From: Streptomyces vietnamensis
GTDB lineage: Bacteria > Actinomycetota > Actinomycetes > Streptomycetales > Streptomycetaceae
NCBI RefSeq assembly: GCF_000830005.1
Contig: NZ_CP010407.1
Span: forward strand, 1,703,001 to 1,767,000
Direction: 5' to 3'
DNA length: 64,000 nucleotides
A program made the position numbers and the translations under genes. Position 1 is the first letter of the stretch. Every line of letters begins with the position of its first letter. Positions 17,906-26,485 of this stretch are shown here, one piece after another. Under the pieces are notes generated by a model, which saw only the letters and a list, made by a program, of their open reading frames with translations, was not told where the DNA came from and searched no databases.

Positions 17906-19534
17906 GTGCGCACCCGACTCCTCCTGCTCTCCGCCCGTCTGCTCGACCCCGGCACGGGGGCGTTCCTGTCGGAGACCGCGCTCGCCGTCTCCGACGACGG
18001 CCGGATCTCCGCCCTGGGCGACGACCGCGAGATCCGGACGCTGGCCGGTCCGGCGACCACCGTCGTCGACCTCAAGGGGGCCGTCGTCACCCCCGGCCTC
18101 GTCGACGGCCACCTGCACCCGGTGTCCGGCGCCGAACTCACGCACGGACTCGACCTGTCGTACTGCGCCGACCTCGACGACGTACGGGAGGCCCTGGCAC
18201 GCGAGGTGCGGACCCTCGACCGCGGCCAGTGGCTGTTCGGCTGGGGTCTGGACCCGAACGTCTTCGGCGACCGGCCCGTCGGCACCGCGCCGTTCGACGC
18301 CGTGCTCGACGGCGTGCCGGCCTTCCTGCTGCTCTTCGACGCCCACTCGGCGCTGGCCAGCCGCCGGGCCCTCGAGCTCGCCGGGGTCGACGGCCCCCGC
18401 ACCTTCGACCAGGCCTCGGCCGAGGTCGTCTGCGACGCCGACGGGCGCCCGACAGGGCTGCTCCAGGAGGACGCCGCCTGCGAGCTGGTCGAGCGGGTCG
18501 CGCCCAGGCCGACGCGCGAGGAGAGCCGGGAGCGGCTCGCGGCGGCGCTGCGGTCGATGGCGGCGGCGGGCCTCACCGGCGGGCACGCCATGGACGCCAA
18601 CGGCGACAGCCTCGCCCTGTACGGGGAGCTCGACGGGGCCGGTGAGCTGCCGCTGCGGCTCCGGGTCGCGCCCTGGTGCCAGCCGGGGACCGACGAGGCC
18701 GGGGTACGGGAACTGATCGACCTCCAGGGCACGGGCGGCGAGCTGTGGCAGGTCGCGGGCGTGAAGCTGTTCATGGACGGGACGATCGACAACGGCACGG
18801 CGTGGCTGGAACGCCCGGACTGTCACGGCGAGTCCACGCACGCGTTCTGGCCGGACCCCGAGGCGTACACCCGGATCATCGGGGAGCTGCACCGGGCGGG
18901 CGTGGCCACCGCGACGCACGCGATCGGCGACGCGGCGGTACGGCACGTGCTCGACTCCGTCGAGAAGGCACGGACCGACGGGAACGCCGAGGTGCGGCAC
19001 CGGGTCGAGCACATCGAGACGGTGCCGGACGACACGCTGCGCCGTTTCGCGGAGCTGGGCGTCCTGGCGTCCATGCAGCCCACGCACTGCTGCGACTTCA
19101 CGCGCGCCGACCACACGGACAACTGGTCGCGGCGGCTCGGCGAGGAGCGCGCCGCGCGCGCGTGGCGCTGCCGGGACCTGTCGGACTCGGGTGCCGCCGT
19201 GGTCCTCGGCTCCGACTGGCCGATCGCGCCGTTCCCGCCGCTCGGCGTGATGGCCGGGGCCCGGCACCGGCGCCCGACCCGTGACCTCGGCCAGGCGCCG
19301 CACGGCCCGGAGCAGGCACTCACGCCGCTGGAGGCGCTGCGGGGCATGACGACGGTGCCGGCGTACGCGGCGGGCGAGGAGCGTGTGGCGGGTCGCCTGG
19401 CCGTCGGCCACCGCGGCGATCTGACGGTGCTGGCGGCGGATCCGCTGACGACGCCGTCGACGGAGCTCCCGGAGGTTCCGGTGCGCCTGACGACGGTGGC
19501 GGGCCGGGTGACGTTCCGCGCGACGGACCTCTGA
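17906..19534 (+). CDS. YtcJ-like amidohydrolase
   Basis: 542 residues from GTG 17906 with GGAG six bases upstream. The N-terminal composite domain leads to the metal motif VDGHLHP, followed by DAHSAL, a GVKLFMDGTIDNGTAWL block, His residues in THAIGDAAV and RVEHIE, and the late Asp in GSDWPIAPF. These are the metal ligands of the amidohydrolase superfamily, in the YtcJ/exoenzyme-regulatory-protein branch. It hydrolyses an amide or cyclic amide in the cytosol. Its neighbours, the NCS1 permease and TetR regulator, suggest a heterocyclic nitrogen substrate; the exact one is unknown. The long double-hairpin repeat element begins just downstream. Confidence 0.85.
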   Translation: MRTRLLLLSARLLDPGTGAFLSETALAVSDDGRISALGDDREIRTLAGPATTVVDLKGAVVTPGLVDGHLHPVSGAELTHGLDLSYCADLDDVREALAREVRTLDRGQWLFGWGLDPNVFGDRPVGTAPFDAVLDGVPAFLLLFDAHSALASRRALELAGVDGPRTFDQASAEVVCDADGRPTGLLQEDAACELVERVAPRPTREESRERLAAALRSMAAAGLTGGHAMDANGDSLALYGELDGAGELPLRLRVAPWCQPGTDEAGVRELIDLQGTGGELWQVAGVKLFMDGTIDNGTAWLERPDCHGESTHAFWPDPEAYTRIIGELHRAGVATATHAIGDAAVRHVLDSVEKARTDGNAEVRHRVEHIETVPDDTLRRFAELGVLASMQPTHCCDFTRADHTDNWSRRLGEERAARAWRCRDLSDSGAAVVLGSDWPIAPFPPLGVMAGARHRRPTRDLGQAPHGPEQALTPLEALRGMTTVPAYAAGEERVAGRLAVGHRGDLTVLAADPLTTPSTELPEVPVRLTTVAGRVTFRATDL

Positions 19535-19584
19535 CGGGCCCCGCCCGTCGTGGGCGGCCGCTCGGGGCGGTGCCCCCGCCGCCC

Positions 19585-19641
19585 CCGTTGTGGGCAATCG
19601 TTCCGCTGGGGCAGTGCCCACCCGCACGGACGGTGCCGCCC
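19585..19641. repeat. Half copy of the hairpin unit beside element A
   Basis: Positions 19585-19611 repeat the left half of hairpin A1 exactly (CCGTTGTG, GGCAATC, GTTCCGC, TGGGG). The right half is replaced by a related but rearranged sequence with CCCACCC and GCACGG. The flank GCCGCCC occurs before both this copy and A1. A more degenerate copy lies around 19545-19570. These look like fusion or slippage products. Confidence 0.65.
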
Positions 19642-19850
19642 CCGTTGTGGGCAATCGTTCCGCTGGGGCGGAACGGGTGGGCACAACGGACCCGCGCCCT
19701 GCCGGCGCCCGAGGCTTCCGCGCCTGAACCCGCACCGGCAGCGCGCCGCGGCGGTGGTGCGGGTCCAGGCTCGGAACGCGGAGGCGCCGCTGAAGGGCGC
19801 CGTCCCGTGTGCCCACCCGTCCCGCCCCAGCGGGACGATTGCCCACACGG
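19642..19850 (+). mobile_element. Double-hairpin repeat element, copy A
   Basis: A 209-bp element. Hairpin A1 (19642-19689): outer arms CCGTTGTG/CACAACGG, internal loop GGCAATC opposite GGGTGGG, inner stem GTTCCGC/GCGGAAC, loop TGGG. Hairpin A2 (19805-19850), in reverse orientation: outer CCGTGTG/CACACGG, inner GTCCCGC/GCGGGAC, the same internal loop and tetraloop. The ~115-bp centre has its own repeats (ACCCGCACC with GGTGCGGGT). A near-identical copy, inverted, is at 31757-31964. There is no open reading frame for a transposase, so if it moves it is a non-autonomous (MITE/REP-like) element. I cannot match it to a named family. Confidence 0.7.
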
Positions 19851-20080
19851 CGGGTGGGCGACGCCCGCCCGAGCGCGGGGCCACACGGCAGGCGTCGAAG
19901 GGCACCGCCCAGCACGGGCGCGGGCCCCACACGGCAGCGGGTGCGGGCCCACACGGCGGTGGGCAACGCCCAGCCGGGTGCGGGCACCACGCGGGCGCGG
20001 GGCGAAGGCCCAGCAGGGCGCGGGGCGCACGGCCGCGGGCCCGCACGGCGGGGGGCGCCGGTCTGCCGGGTGCGGGCCGG
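19851..20080. repeat. Degenerate tail repeats of element A
   Basis: About 230 bp of imperfect repeats of GGGCC-CACACGGC and CGCCCAGC-GGGTGCGGGC blocks, filling the gap to the LysR gene stop. Related blocks, reversed, flank copy B (about 31655-31756), so the tail may belong to the same element. No gene was found here; the open frames on both strands are repeat translations. Confidence 0.55.
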
Positions 20081-21007
20081 TCAGCCTCGGGTCAGTGACA
20101 GCAGGTCACGCGCCGGGCCCGTAGGCCGGTGCCCCGCCGGCCAGACCGCGCGGAGGTCGCGCCGGAGGAGGACCCCCTCCACCGGGATGGCGACCAGGCG
20201 GCGCGACGCCAGTTCCTCCGTGATCGCCAGCTCGCTGAGGACGGCCGGCCCAGCCCCGCTCACCGCCGCCGCCTTCACCGCGGTCGTGGAGGCGAGTTCG
20301 AGGAGCGGCTGCGCGAGGCCGCCGTGCGCGGAGAGCGCCGCGTCCAGGACCTGCCGGGTGCCCGAGCCGCGTTCCCGCAGGACCAGCGGGGTCGCGGCCA
20401 GCTCCGCCGGGTCGAGCGGGCGCCGTCGCCGGGCCCACGGATGCGAGGGCGCGGCGACGAGCGCGAGCCGGTCGTGCGCGACGACGACCCCGTCGAGGCC
20501 GTCCGGCACGGCGAGCCCTTCGACGAAGCCGACGTCGGCCTCGCCCGCGAAGAGGCGTTCCGCGACGGCCGCCGAGTTCCCGGCCTGGAGCGACACGGCG
20601 GTGTCGGGCCGCTCGGCGCGCAGCGCGATGAGCCAGCCCGGCAGCAGGTACTCGGCGATCGTCATGGACGCGGCCACCCGCAGCCGCGAGTCCCGTCGCC
20701 CGCGCAGGGCCTGCGCGCCCGCGTCGAAGGCTTCCGCGGCCTCCACGATCCGCCGCGCCCAGTCGGTGACGAGGGCGCCCGCGTCGGTGAGCCGGGAGCC
20801 GCGCGGCGAGCGGTCGAGGAGGGCGACGCCGAGCTGGCGTTCCATGGAGCGGATGCGGCTGCTGGCGGCGGGCTGGGTGATGCCGACCTCGCGGGCGGCC
20901 GCGCCAAGGCTGCCGTGCCGGGCGACGGCGAGGAGCAGTTCGAGCGCGCCGAGGTCGGGGACCCGGTGGGAGAGGGGGTTCGGGGGCTCGCCCGGCTCAC
21001 TGCTCAT
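20081..21007 (-). CDS. LysR-family transcriptional regulator
   Basis: 308 residues, the family length. The N-terminal winged helix (about 18-77) has LELLLAVARHGSLGAAAREV, ITQPAASSRIRSMERQLG and LDRSPRGSRLTDAG. A periplasmic-binding-like effector domain follows from about 105 to 305. It is divergent from the TDT-family transporter, with 71 bp between starts containing a T-N11-A palindrome, the usual arrangement for a LysR regulator and its target. CysB/CbbR-like subgroup membership was not decided. The effector is unknown. Its start codon lies inside the palindrome. Confidence 0.92.
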   Translation of the reverse strand: MSSEPGEPPNPLSHRVPDLGALELLLAVARHGSLGAAAREVGITQPAASSRIRSMERQLGVALLDRSPRGSRLTDAGALVTDWARRIVEAAEAFDAGAQALRGRRDSRLRVAASMTIAEYLLPGWLIALRAERPDTAVSLQAGNSAAVAERLFAGEADVGFVEGLAVPDGLDGVVVAHDRLALVAAPSHPWARRRRPLDPAELAATPLVLRERGSGTRQVLDAALSAHGGLAQPLLELASTTAVKAAAVSGAGPAVLSELAITEELASRRLVAIPVEGVLLRRDLRAVWPAGHRPTGPARDLLSLTRG

Positions 21008-21021
21008 AAAGTCAGCTTATG
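21005..21021. promoter_or_regulatory. LysR-type box in the LysR/TDT control region
   Basis: CATAA (21005-21009) and TTATG (21017-21021) form a perfect inverted repeat with T-N11-A geometry. It overlaps the LysR start codon and lies 58 bp before the transporter start, so it could serve both autorepression and activation. Confidence 0.45.
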
Positions 21022-21078
21022 GCCTCATAGCCGCAACGTCCCTGGTGGGGGCGGGTTCCTGCGCGAAACGATCGACAC

Positions 21079-22257
21079 ATGGCAAGCCACGCACCTTCTC
21101 TCCCCGCCCTCCGCGCAAGCGCGGGCGCAGGCGCCACCACCCCCGGCGCCCGGGCGACCCGTTCCGTCCGCCACCTCGGACCCAACTGGTACGCCTCCGT
21201 CATGGGCACGGCCATCGTCGCCAACGCGGGCGCCGCCCTGCCGGCGGACGTCCCCGGCCTCCGTATCGCCTGCGCCGCCGTCTGGGTCCTGTCGCTCGCG
21301 ATGCTGCTCGCCCTGGTCGCGGCCCGGGCCGCGCACTGGGCCCGCCACCGGGACCAGGCCAGGGCCCATCTCATGGACCCGGCGATGGCGCCGTTCTACG
21401 GCTGTCTGTCGATGGCGCTGCTCGCGGTCGGCGGCGGCGCGATGATCGTGGGCCGGGACTGGATCGGGCTCCCGGCGGCCGTCGCCCTCGACACCGTCCT
21501 GTTCACCGCCGGCACGGTGATCGGCCTGGTGGCCGCGGTGGCCGTCCCGTACCTCATGGTCGTGCACCACCGGATCGAGGGCGCGTCACCGGTGTGGCTG
21601 CTCCCGGTCGTCGCCCCCATGGTCTCCGCCGCGCTCGGCCCGCTGCTCGTGCCCCATCTGCCCGCCGGGCAGGCCCGACAGACGCTCCTGATCGGCTGCT
21701 ACGCGCTGTTCGGCGTCAGTCTGCTCGCCACCCTGGTCATGCTGCCGCTGGTCTTCGGACGGCTCGTCACCGGCGGCCCGCTGCCGCTCGCGCTGACCCC
21801 CACCCTCTTCCTGGTCCTCGGCCCGCTCGGCCAGTCGACGACCGCCGCGAACAAGTTCGCCGACACGGCCGCGGGCGTGCTGCCCGCCCCGTACGCCCAC
21901 GGTTTCGCCGCCTTCGCCGTCCTCTACGGGGTCCCCGTGACGGGCTTCGCGCTGCTGTGGCTGGCGCTCGCCGGGGCGATGGTGCTGCGGGCGCGGCGGC
22001 GGGGCATGGGCTTCGCGATGACCTTCTGGGCGTTCACCTTCCCGGTCGGTACCTGTGTGACCGGCGCCGAGGGCCTGGCCCTGCACACCGGGCTGGACGT
22101 CTTCCGGTGGCTCGCGATCGGCCTGTACGTGTTCCTCGTGGCGGCCTGGCTGGTGGCCGGTTTCCACACCGCGCGGGGGCTGTTCAGCGGTGCGCTGCTC
22201 GCAGGGCCCGGGCGAGTGCCCGCGGGGCCTCGGCCAGTGACGGTCCGTACCAGGTGA
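21079..22257 (+). CDS. TDT-family (TehA/SLAC1-like) transporter
   Basis: 392 residues with about ten hydrophobic helices. HLGPNWYASVMGTAIVANAG near the start, LGPLGQSTTAANKFAD in the second half and FWAFTFPVGT near the end are features of the TehA/C4-dicarboxylate-anion channel family. Members move sulfite, malate, tellurite-related or halide anions across the cell membrane; the substrate here is unknown. The divergent LysR gene is its likely regulator. Its last 74 bp overlap, on the opposite strand, the 3' end of the next gene (22184-22909), an unusually long convergent overlap. Confidence 0.82.
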   Translation: MASHAPSLPALRASAGAGATTPGARATRSVRHLGPNWYASVMGTAIVANAGAALPADVPGLRIACAAVWVLSLAMLLALVAARAAHWARHRDQARAHLMDPAMAPFYGCLSMALLAVGGGAMIVGRDWIGLPAAVALDTVLFTAGTVIGLVAAVAVPYLMVVHHRIEGASPVWLLPVVAPMVSAALGPLLVPHLPAGQARQTLLIGCYALFGVSLLATLVMLPLVFGRLVTGGPLPLALTPTLFLVLGPLGQSTTAANKFADTAAGVLPAPYAHGFAAFAVLYGVPVTGFALLWLALAGAMVLRARRRGMGFAMTFWAFTFPVGTCVTGAEGLALHTGLDVFRWLAIGLYVFLVAAWLVAGFHTARGLFSGALLAGPGRVPAGPRPVTVRTR

Positions 22258-22909
22258 GCATGCGCCCGTCGACGAGGGCGGCGGCGGTCCCGGGGAAGGC
22301 CTCGGGGCCGTCGTCGCGCGTGAAGCGGTAGGGCTCGTCGGGCAGGACGACGAGGTCGGGCGCGGCCGCGCGGAGTTCGTCCGGAGGAATCCTCGGATAG
22401 CGGTCGGGATGGTCCGCGTAGACGTTCCGGACGCCGAGGCGGGCGAGCAGGTCGCCGGCGAAGGTGTCGCGGCCGAGGACCATCCAGGGCCGCCGCCAGA
22501 TCGGTACGACGGCGGTGCGCGGCTCCACCGGGGTCACGGCCTCCCAGGCGGCCTCGGCCTCCACCAGCCAGCGGGGCCGCCGGGGCGCGCCGCAGGCGGC
22601 GAGGACCCGCTCCAGCTCCCGCAGTCCCTGGTCGAGGGTGCGGATCTCGGTGACGAGGACGTCGAGCCCGGCGGCGCGCAGGGCGGCGAGGTCGGGGGCG
22701 CGGTTCTCCTCCTCGTTGGCGAGGACGAGGTCGGGCCGGAGCGCGGCGATCGCGGCGACGTCGGGGTTCTTGGTGCCGCCGATGCGGACGACGTCGAGCC
22801 CGGCGGGGTGGGAACACCAGTCGGTGGCGCCGACGAGGGCGCCGGGCGCGGTGACGGCGACGGCCTCGGTGAGGGAGGGGACGAGCGACACGACCCTCGG
22901 CATCACCAC
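22184..22909 (-). CDS. Helical-backbone metal receptor-like protein (BtuF-like, no signal peptide)
   Basis: 241 residues. RVVSLVPSLTEAV, IGGTKNPDVAAIAALRPDLVLANEEEN and DLVVLPDEPYRF are the framework of cobalamin/haem-type ABC binding proteins with the long helical backbone. There is no signal peptide or lipobox, so unlike a transport receptor it should be cytoplasmic. It begins 4 bp after the stop of the XRE-cupin gene and is probably co-transcribed with it. The start may be GTG 22909 (GAGGAG ten bases upstream) or ATG 22903. The ligand is unknown, and no ABC permease is adjacent. Confidence 0.75.
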   Translation of the reverse strand: MVMPRVVSLVPSLTEAVAVTAPGALVGATDWCSHPAGLDVVRIGGTKNPDVAAIAALRPDLVLANEEENRAPDLAALRAAGLDVLVTEIRTLDQGLRELERVLAACGAPRRPRWLVEAEAAWEAVTPVEPRTAVVPIWRRPWMVLGRDTFAGDLLARLGVRNVYADHPDRYPRIPPDELRAAAPDLVVLPDEPYRFTRDDGPEAFPGTAAALVDGRMLTWYGPSLAEAPRALARALRAAHR

Positions 22910-22913
22910 GTAC

Positions 22914-23465
22914 TCACTGCTCCTCGGCCTCGACGTGGTCGCCGACCGCCACGACGAGGAGCCGGGTGCCGGGCTCGGTGGCGCGCCAGCGGTGCCGTAC
23001 GCCGCCGGAGAGGTAGAGCGTGTCGCCGCGGTCGAGGCGGTACGCGCGGCCCTCGGCCTCGACCTCGGCGGCGCCGTCGGCCACGTAGAGGAGTTCGTCG
23101 TTCCGGTGCTGGAACTCGCGGCCCGCGTCCTGCTCGCCGGTGAACTCCAGGGCGTGCAGCTGGTGGCGGCCGCGGACCAGCGCCCGTACTCCGGCGGGCA
23201 TGCCCGGGGAGCGCTCCCCTGACCGTACGACGTCGACGGTGCGGGAGGCCTCGGCGGCGGCGAGGAGGTCGCCGACCGTGGTCTCCAGGGCCTCGGCGAC
23301 GAGTTCGAGGGAGCGGCGGCTGGGCCGGGCGCGCTCGTTCTCGACCTGGCTGAGGAAGGGCACGGAGAGGCCGCTGCGGGAGGCGACGACGGCCAGGGTC
23401 AGCTGGAGCGCTCTGCGGCGCCTCTTGACGGCCGCGCCCACGCGGGGTGCTTCCTTCTCGTCCAT
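22914..23465 (-). CDS. XRE-family regulator with cupin sensor domain
   Basis: 183 residues from ATG 23465 with GGAGGGAG upstream; a longer frame to 23579 lacks a site. Residues about 8-66 are an XRE helix-turn-helix (KRRRRALQLTLAVVASRSGL, FLSQVENERARPS, SLELVAEALETT). Residues about 100-180 are a cupin_2 barrel with HRNDELLYVADG and GDTLYLSGGVRHRW. This architecture (SinR/PuuR-like) usually senses a small organic ligand and represses neighbouring genes. The gene heads a two-gene unit with the metal-receptor-like protein. The target outside that unit is not known. Confidence 0.9.
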   Translation of the reverse strand: MDEKEAPRVGAAVKRRRRALQLTLAVVASRSGLSVPFLSQVENERARPSRRSLELVAEALETTVGDLLAAAEASRTVDVVRSGERSPGMPAGVRALVRGRHQLHALEFTGEQDAGREFQHRNDELLYVADGAAEVEAEGRAYRLDRGDTLYLSGGVRHRWRATEPGTRLLVVAVGDHVEAEEQ

Positions 23466-23607
23466 GTCGGCTCCCTCCCTCTGCTCGTACCGGTCGGTTA
23501 CCTGAACCTTACGCAGCTTTGGGGCGGGGTTTCGCGTCGTGACGAAAAGGGGTGGCCGCCGAACACGTTCGGCGACCACCCCTTTTCAGCCAGTGAAGAA
23601 GGGGCGG

Positions 23608-25419
23608 TTACTGCGGGGCGAGCTTCTCCGCGAGGCCGGGGTTCCGGTCCAGCCAGGTGCGGACGGCCTGCTGCTCCTTGCCCTTGCCTGTCTCCTGGAT
23701 GACGGCCTCGAGGTCCGTGAGCTGCTTCTCGGTCAGCGAGAAGTTCTTCAGCCAGGCGCCGACCTCGGGGTTCTCGGCGGCGAAGCCCTTGCGGGCGAGG
23801 GTGTGGACGCCGTCGCCCTTGCCCCAGGAGCCCTTGGGGTCCTTGAGCTTCTTCAGGTCGTGGGCGGAGTAGGCCCAGTGCGGGGACCAGAGGGTGACGA
23901 CGACGGGTTCCTTGCGGTCGTACGCGCGCTTCAGCTCGGCGAGCATGCCGGGCGTGGAGCCGTCGACGACCTTGTACTCGCCCTCCAGGCCGTAGTCCTT
24001 GAGGACCTTGTCCTTGAGGATGCCCATCATTCCGGCGCTGGGCTCGATGCCGACGATCCGGCCCTTGAACTGTCCGGCCTTCCCCTTGAGGTCGGCGAGG
24101 GAGTCGACGCCCTTCACGTACGAGGGGACGGAGAGCTCCAGGGAGGTGGGGCCGTACCAGGAGCCGAGGTCCTCCAGCTTGTTCCGGTACTTCTTCCAGT
24201 ACTGGGCGTGGGTGACGGGGAGCCAGGCGTCGGTCTGGAAGTCGACCTGTCCGCCCGCGAGGCCGGTGTAGAGGGCGCCGGCCTCCAGCTGCTTGGTCTC
24301 GACCTCGTAGCCGCGGCGCTCCAGGAGCTCCTTCCACAGGTACGTGGAGGCGATGCCCTCGTCCCAGGGGATGTAGCCGATGCTGACCTTCTTGCCGTGG
24401 CCGCCGTTCGGGCCGGAGGCGGCGGCGGAGGTCGCGCCGGTGCCGCCGAGGAAGCCCATGCCTCCGGCGGCGAGGGCGAGGACGACGACGCCGACGAGGG
24501 CGGTGACGGGCTGCGGCCGGTGGGCCCAGAGCTTCGCCCCGGCCCGCTTGGCGCCGAGCGCGGCGCGGGCCTTGGCGGCGGCGCGGCGGCCCAGCGGGGA
24601 GACCTGGCGGCCGAGGGCGCCGGTCATCCGGTCCAGGTACATGGCGAGGACGACGATGGAGACGCCGGCCTCGAAGCCGAGGCCGATGTCGACGTTGCCG
24701 ATGGCGCGGTAGACAGCGCCGCCGAGTCCGCCGCCGCCGACCATGCCGGCGATGACGACCATGGAGAGGCCGAGCATGATGACCTGGTTGACACCGGCCA
24801 TGATCGTCGGCAGGGCGAGCGGGAGCTGCACGCGCAGCAGCGTGTTGCGCGGGGTGGTGCCGAACGCCTCGGCGGCCTCGACGAGTTCGCCGTCGACCTG
24901 GCGGATGCCGAGTTCGGTCATGCGCACGCCCGGGGGCAGCGCGAAGACGATGGTGGCGATGATGCCGGGGACGACGCCGACGCCGAAGAAGATGATGCCG
25001 GGGATGAGGTAGACCATCGCCGGCATGGTCTGCATGAAGTCGAGGACGGGCCGCAGGACGGTGCTGACGGTCTTCGAGCGGGCCGCCCAGATGCCGAGCG
25101 GGACGGCGATCACCAGGGTGACGAGGGTGGCGACGAGGACGAGGGAGAGCGTCGCCATGGCCTCGTCCCACAGCTGGACCGAGTCGACGAGCGCGAAGCC
25201 CGCGAAGGCGAGGACACCGGCGGCGAGGCCGCGCAGCCACCAGGCGACGACGGCGAGGACGCCGGCGAAGAGCAGCGGCTGAGGTGCGGACAGGACGGCG
25301 TCGATGCCGTCGTAGAGGCCGGTGACGCCGGTGCTGACGGCGTCGAAGAGCCAGGAGAACTGGGCCTGGAGCCAGTCGACGGAGCTGTCGACCCACTGGC
25401 CGAGGGGAAGCCTAGGCAC
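23608..25419 (-). CDS. Glycine betaine/proline ABC transporter, fused permease and binding protein
   Basis: 603 residues from GTG 25419, preceded by a perfect AGGAGGTGA. Residues 1 to about 290 are an OpuAB/ProW-type permease with six or more membrane helices and the EAA loop ELVEAAEAFGTTPRNTLLRVQLP. After a linker and one more helix (about 308-328), residues 340-603 are an OpuAC-type betaine-binding domain on the outer face with the aromatic residues of the ligand cage (YIPWDEG, TDAWLPVTH, SPHWAY). Permease-binder fusion occurs in some osmoprotectant importers. It overlaps the ATPase gene by 8 bp. The system probably imports betaine or a similar solute under osmotic stress. Confidence 0.92.
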   Translation of the reverse strand: MPRLPLGQWVDSSVDWLQAQFSWLFDAVSTGVTGLYDGIDAVLSAPQPLLFAGVLAVVAWWLRGLAAGVLAFAGFALVDSVQLWDEAMATLSLVLVATLVTLVIAVPLGIWAARSKTVSTVLRPVLDFMQTMPAMVYLIPGIIFFGVGVVPGIIATIVFALPPGVRMTELGIRQVDGELVEAAEAFGTTPRNTLLRVQLPLALPTIMAGVNQVIMLGLSMVVIAGMVGGGGLGGAVYRAIGNVDIGLGFEAGVSIVVLAMYLDRMTGALGRQVSPLGRRAAAKARAALGAKRAGAKLWAHRPQPVTALVGVVVLALAAGGMGFLGGTGATSAAASGPNGGHGKKVSIGYIPWDEGIASTYLWKELLERRGYEVETKQLEAGALYTGLAGGQVDFQTDAWLPVTHAQYWKKYRNKLEDLGSWYGPTSLELSVPSYVKGVDSLADLKGKAGQFKGRIVGIEPSAGMMGILKDKVLKDYGLEGEYKVVDGSTPGMLAELKRAYDRKEPVVVTLWSPHWAYSAHDLKKLKDPKGSWGKGDGVHTLARKGFAAENPEVGAWLKNFSLTEKQLTDLEAVIQETGKGKEQQAVRTWLDRNPGLAEKLAPQ

Positions 25420-26485
25420 GGGCGGTCACCTCCTGGACCTCGGCGAGCGGGGCATTCGTCGCGGCGACACCGCCCATGACGGCGAGGAGGCGTTCGGTCG
25501 GTACGACTCCGAGGACGGAGCCGTCGGTGTCCTCGACGGTCACGGGGTGCGGGGCCAGGGCGGCCACGGCGCACAGGTCGGCGACGAGCATGTCGGGGCC
25601 GACGGCCCGGCAGGCGCAGTCCTCGGGGCAGTCGGCCGGAACGGCGTCCGTCATGACGGCGGCGGCGGTGAGCACCCGGGAGCGGTCGACGTCCTGGATG
25701 AAGGAGGCGACGTAGTCGTCGGCGGGGCGGACGAGGATGTCCTCGGCGGTGCCGAGCTGGACGATCCTGCCGTCGCGCATGACGGCGATCTTGTCGCCGA
25801 GGCGCATGGCCTCGTTGAGGTCGTGGGTGATGAAGACGATGGTCTTCTTCAGGCGCTGCTGGAGCACGAGGAGCTGGTCCTGCATGTCGCGGCGGATCAG
25901 CGGGTCGAGCGCACTGAAGGACTCGTCCATCAGGAGCAGTTCGGCGTCGGTGGCGAGGGCGCGGGCCAGGCCGACGCGCTGCTGCATGCCGCCGGAGAGC
26001 TCGTCGGGCCAGGACTTCTCCCAGCCGGCGAGGCCGCACAGTTCGAGGGCCTCGGCGGCGCGGGTCTCGCGCTCGGCGCGGGGCACGCCCTGGACCTCGA
26101 GGCCGTAGGCGGCGTTCTCCAGGACGTTTCGGTGCGGGAAGAGCGCGAAGTGCTGGAAGACCATGCTGATCTTCTTGGAGCGGACCTCGCGCAGCTCGCG
26201 GGGGGAGAGCGCGGTGAGGTCGTGGCCGTCGTAGAGGACCCGGCCGGCGGTCGGTTCGAGCAGGCCGTTGAGCATGCGCAGGAGGGTGGACTTCCCGGAG
26301 CCGGACAGACCCATCACGACGAAGATCTGACCGGGGTCGACGGTGAAGCCGGCGTCGACGACGGCGGCGGTCGTCCCGTCGGCCCGCAGTTCGTCGCGGT
26401 CGGCGCCGGCGGCGAGCCTGCGGACGGCTTCGTCGGGTCGTCTGCCGAACACCTTGTACAGATGGTCGGCCTGGAGCCTGGACAC
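25412..26485 (-). CDS. Glycine betaine/proline ABC transporter ATP-binding protein
   Basis: 357 residues from GTG 26485, with GAGGTG just upstream; GTG 26491 is an alternative. Walker A is GLSGSGKST, the signature LSGGMQQR, Walker B LLLMDESFSALDP and the switch ITHDL. MVFQHFALFPHRNVLENA is typical of OpuAA/ProV. The C-terminal ~100 residues hold CBS-like sequence, the ionic-strength sensor of OpuA systems, with a Cys pair (DCPEDCAC) that is unusual. It overlaps the fused permease-binder gene and so forms a two-gene osmoprotectant importer. Confidence 0.93.
   Translation of the reverse strand: MSRLQADHLYKVFGRRPDEAVRRLAAGADRDELRADGTTAAVVDAGFTVDPGQIFVVMGLSGSGKSTLLRMLNGLLEPTAGRVLYDGHDLTALSPRELREVRSKKISMVFQHFALFPHRNVLENAAYGLEVQGVPRAERETRAAEALELCGLAGWEKSWPDELSGGMQQRVGLARALATDAELLLMDESFSALDPLIRRDMQDQLLVLQQRLKKTIVFITHDLNEAMRLGDKIAVMRDGRIVQLGTAEDILVRPADDYVASFIQDVDRSRVLTAAAVMTDAVPADCPEDCACRAVGPDMLVADLCAVAALAPHPVTVEDTDGSVLGVVPTERLLAVMGGVAATNAPLAEVQEVTARA

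Noticed and set aside
19550..20098. Open frames inside the repeat element on both strands
   Set aside because: Their peptides only reflect the repeat; stems change in paired positions, which does not preserve a protein.
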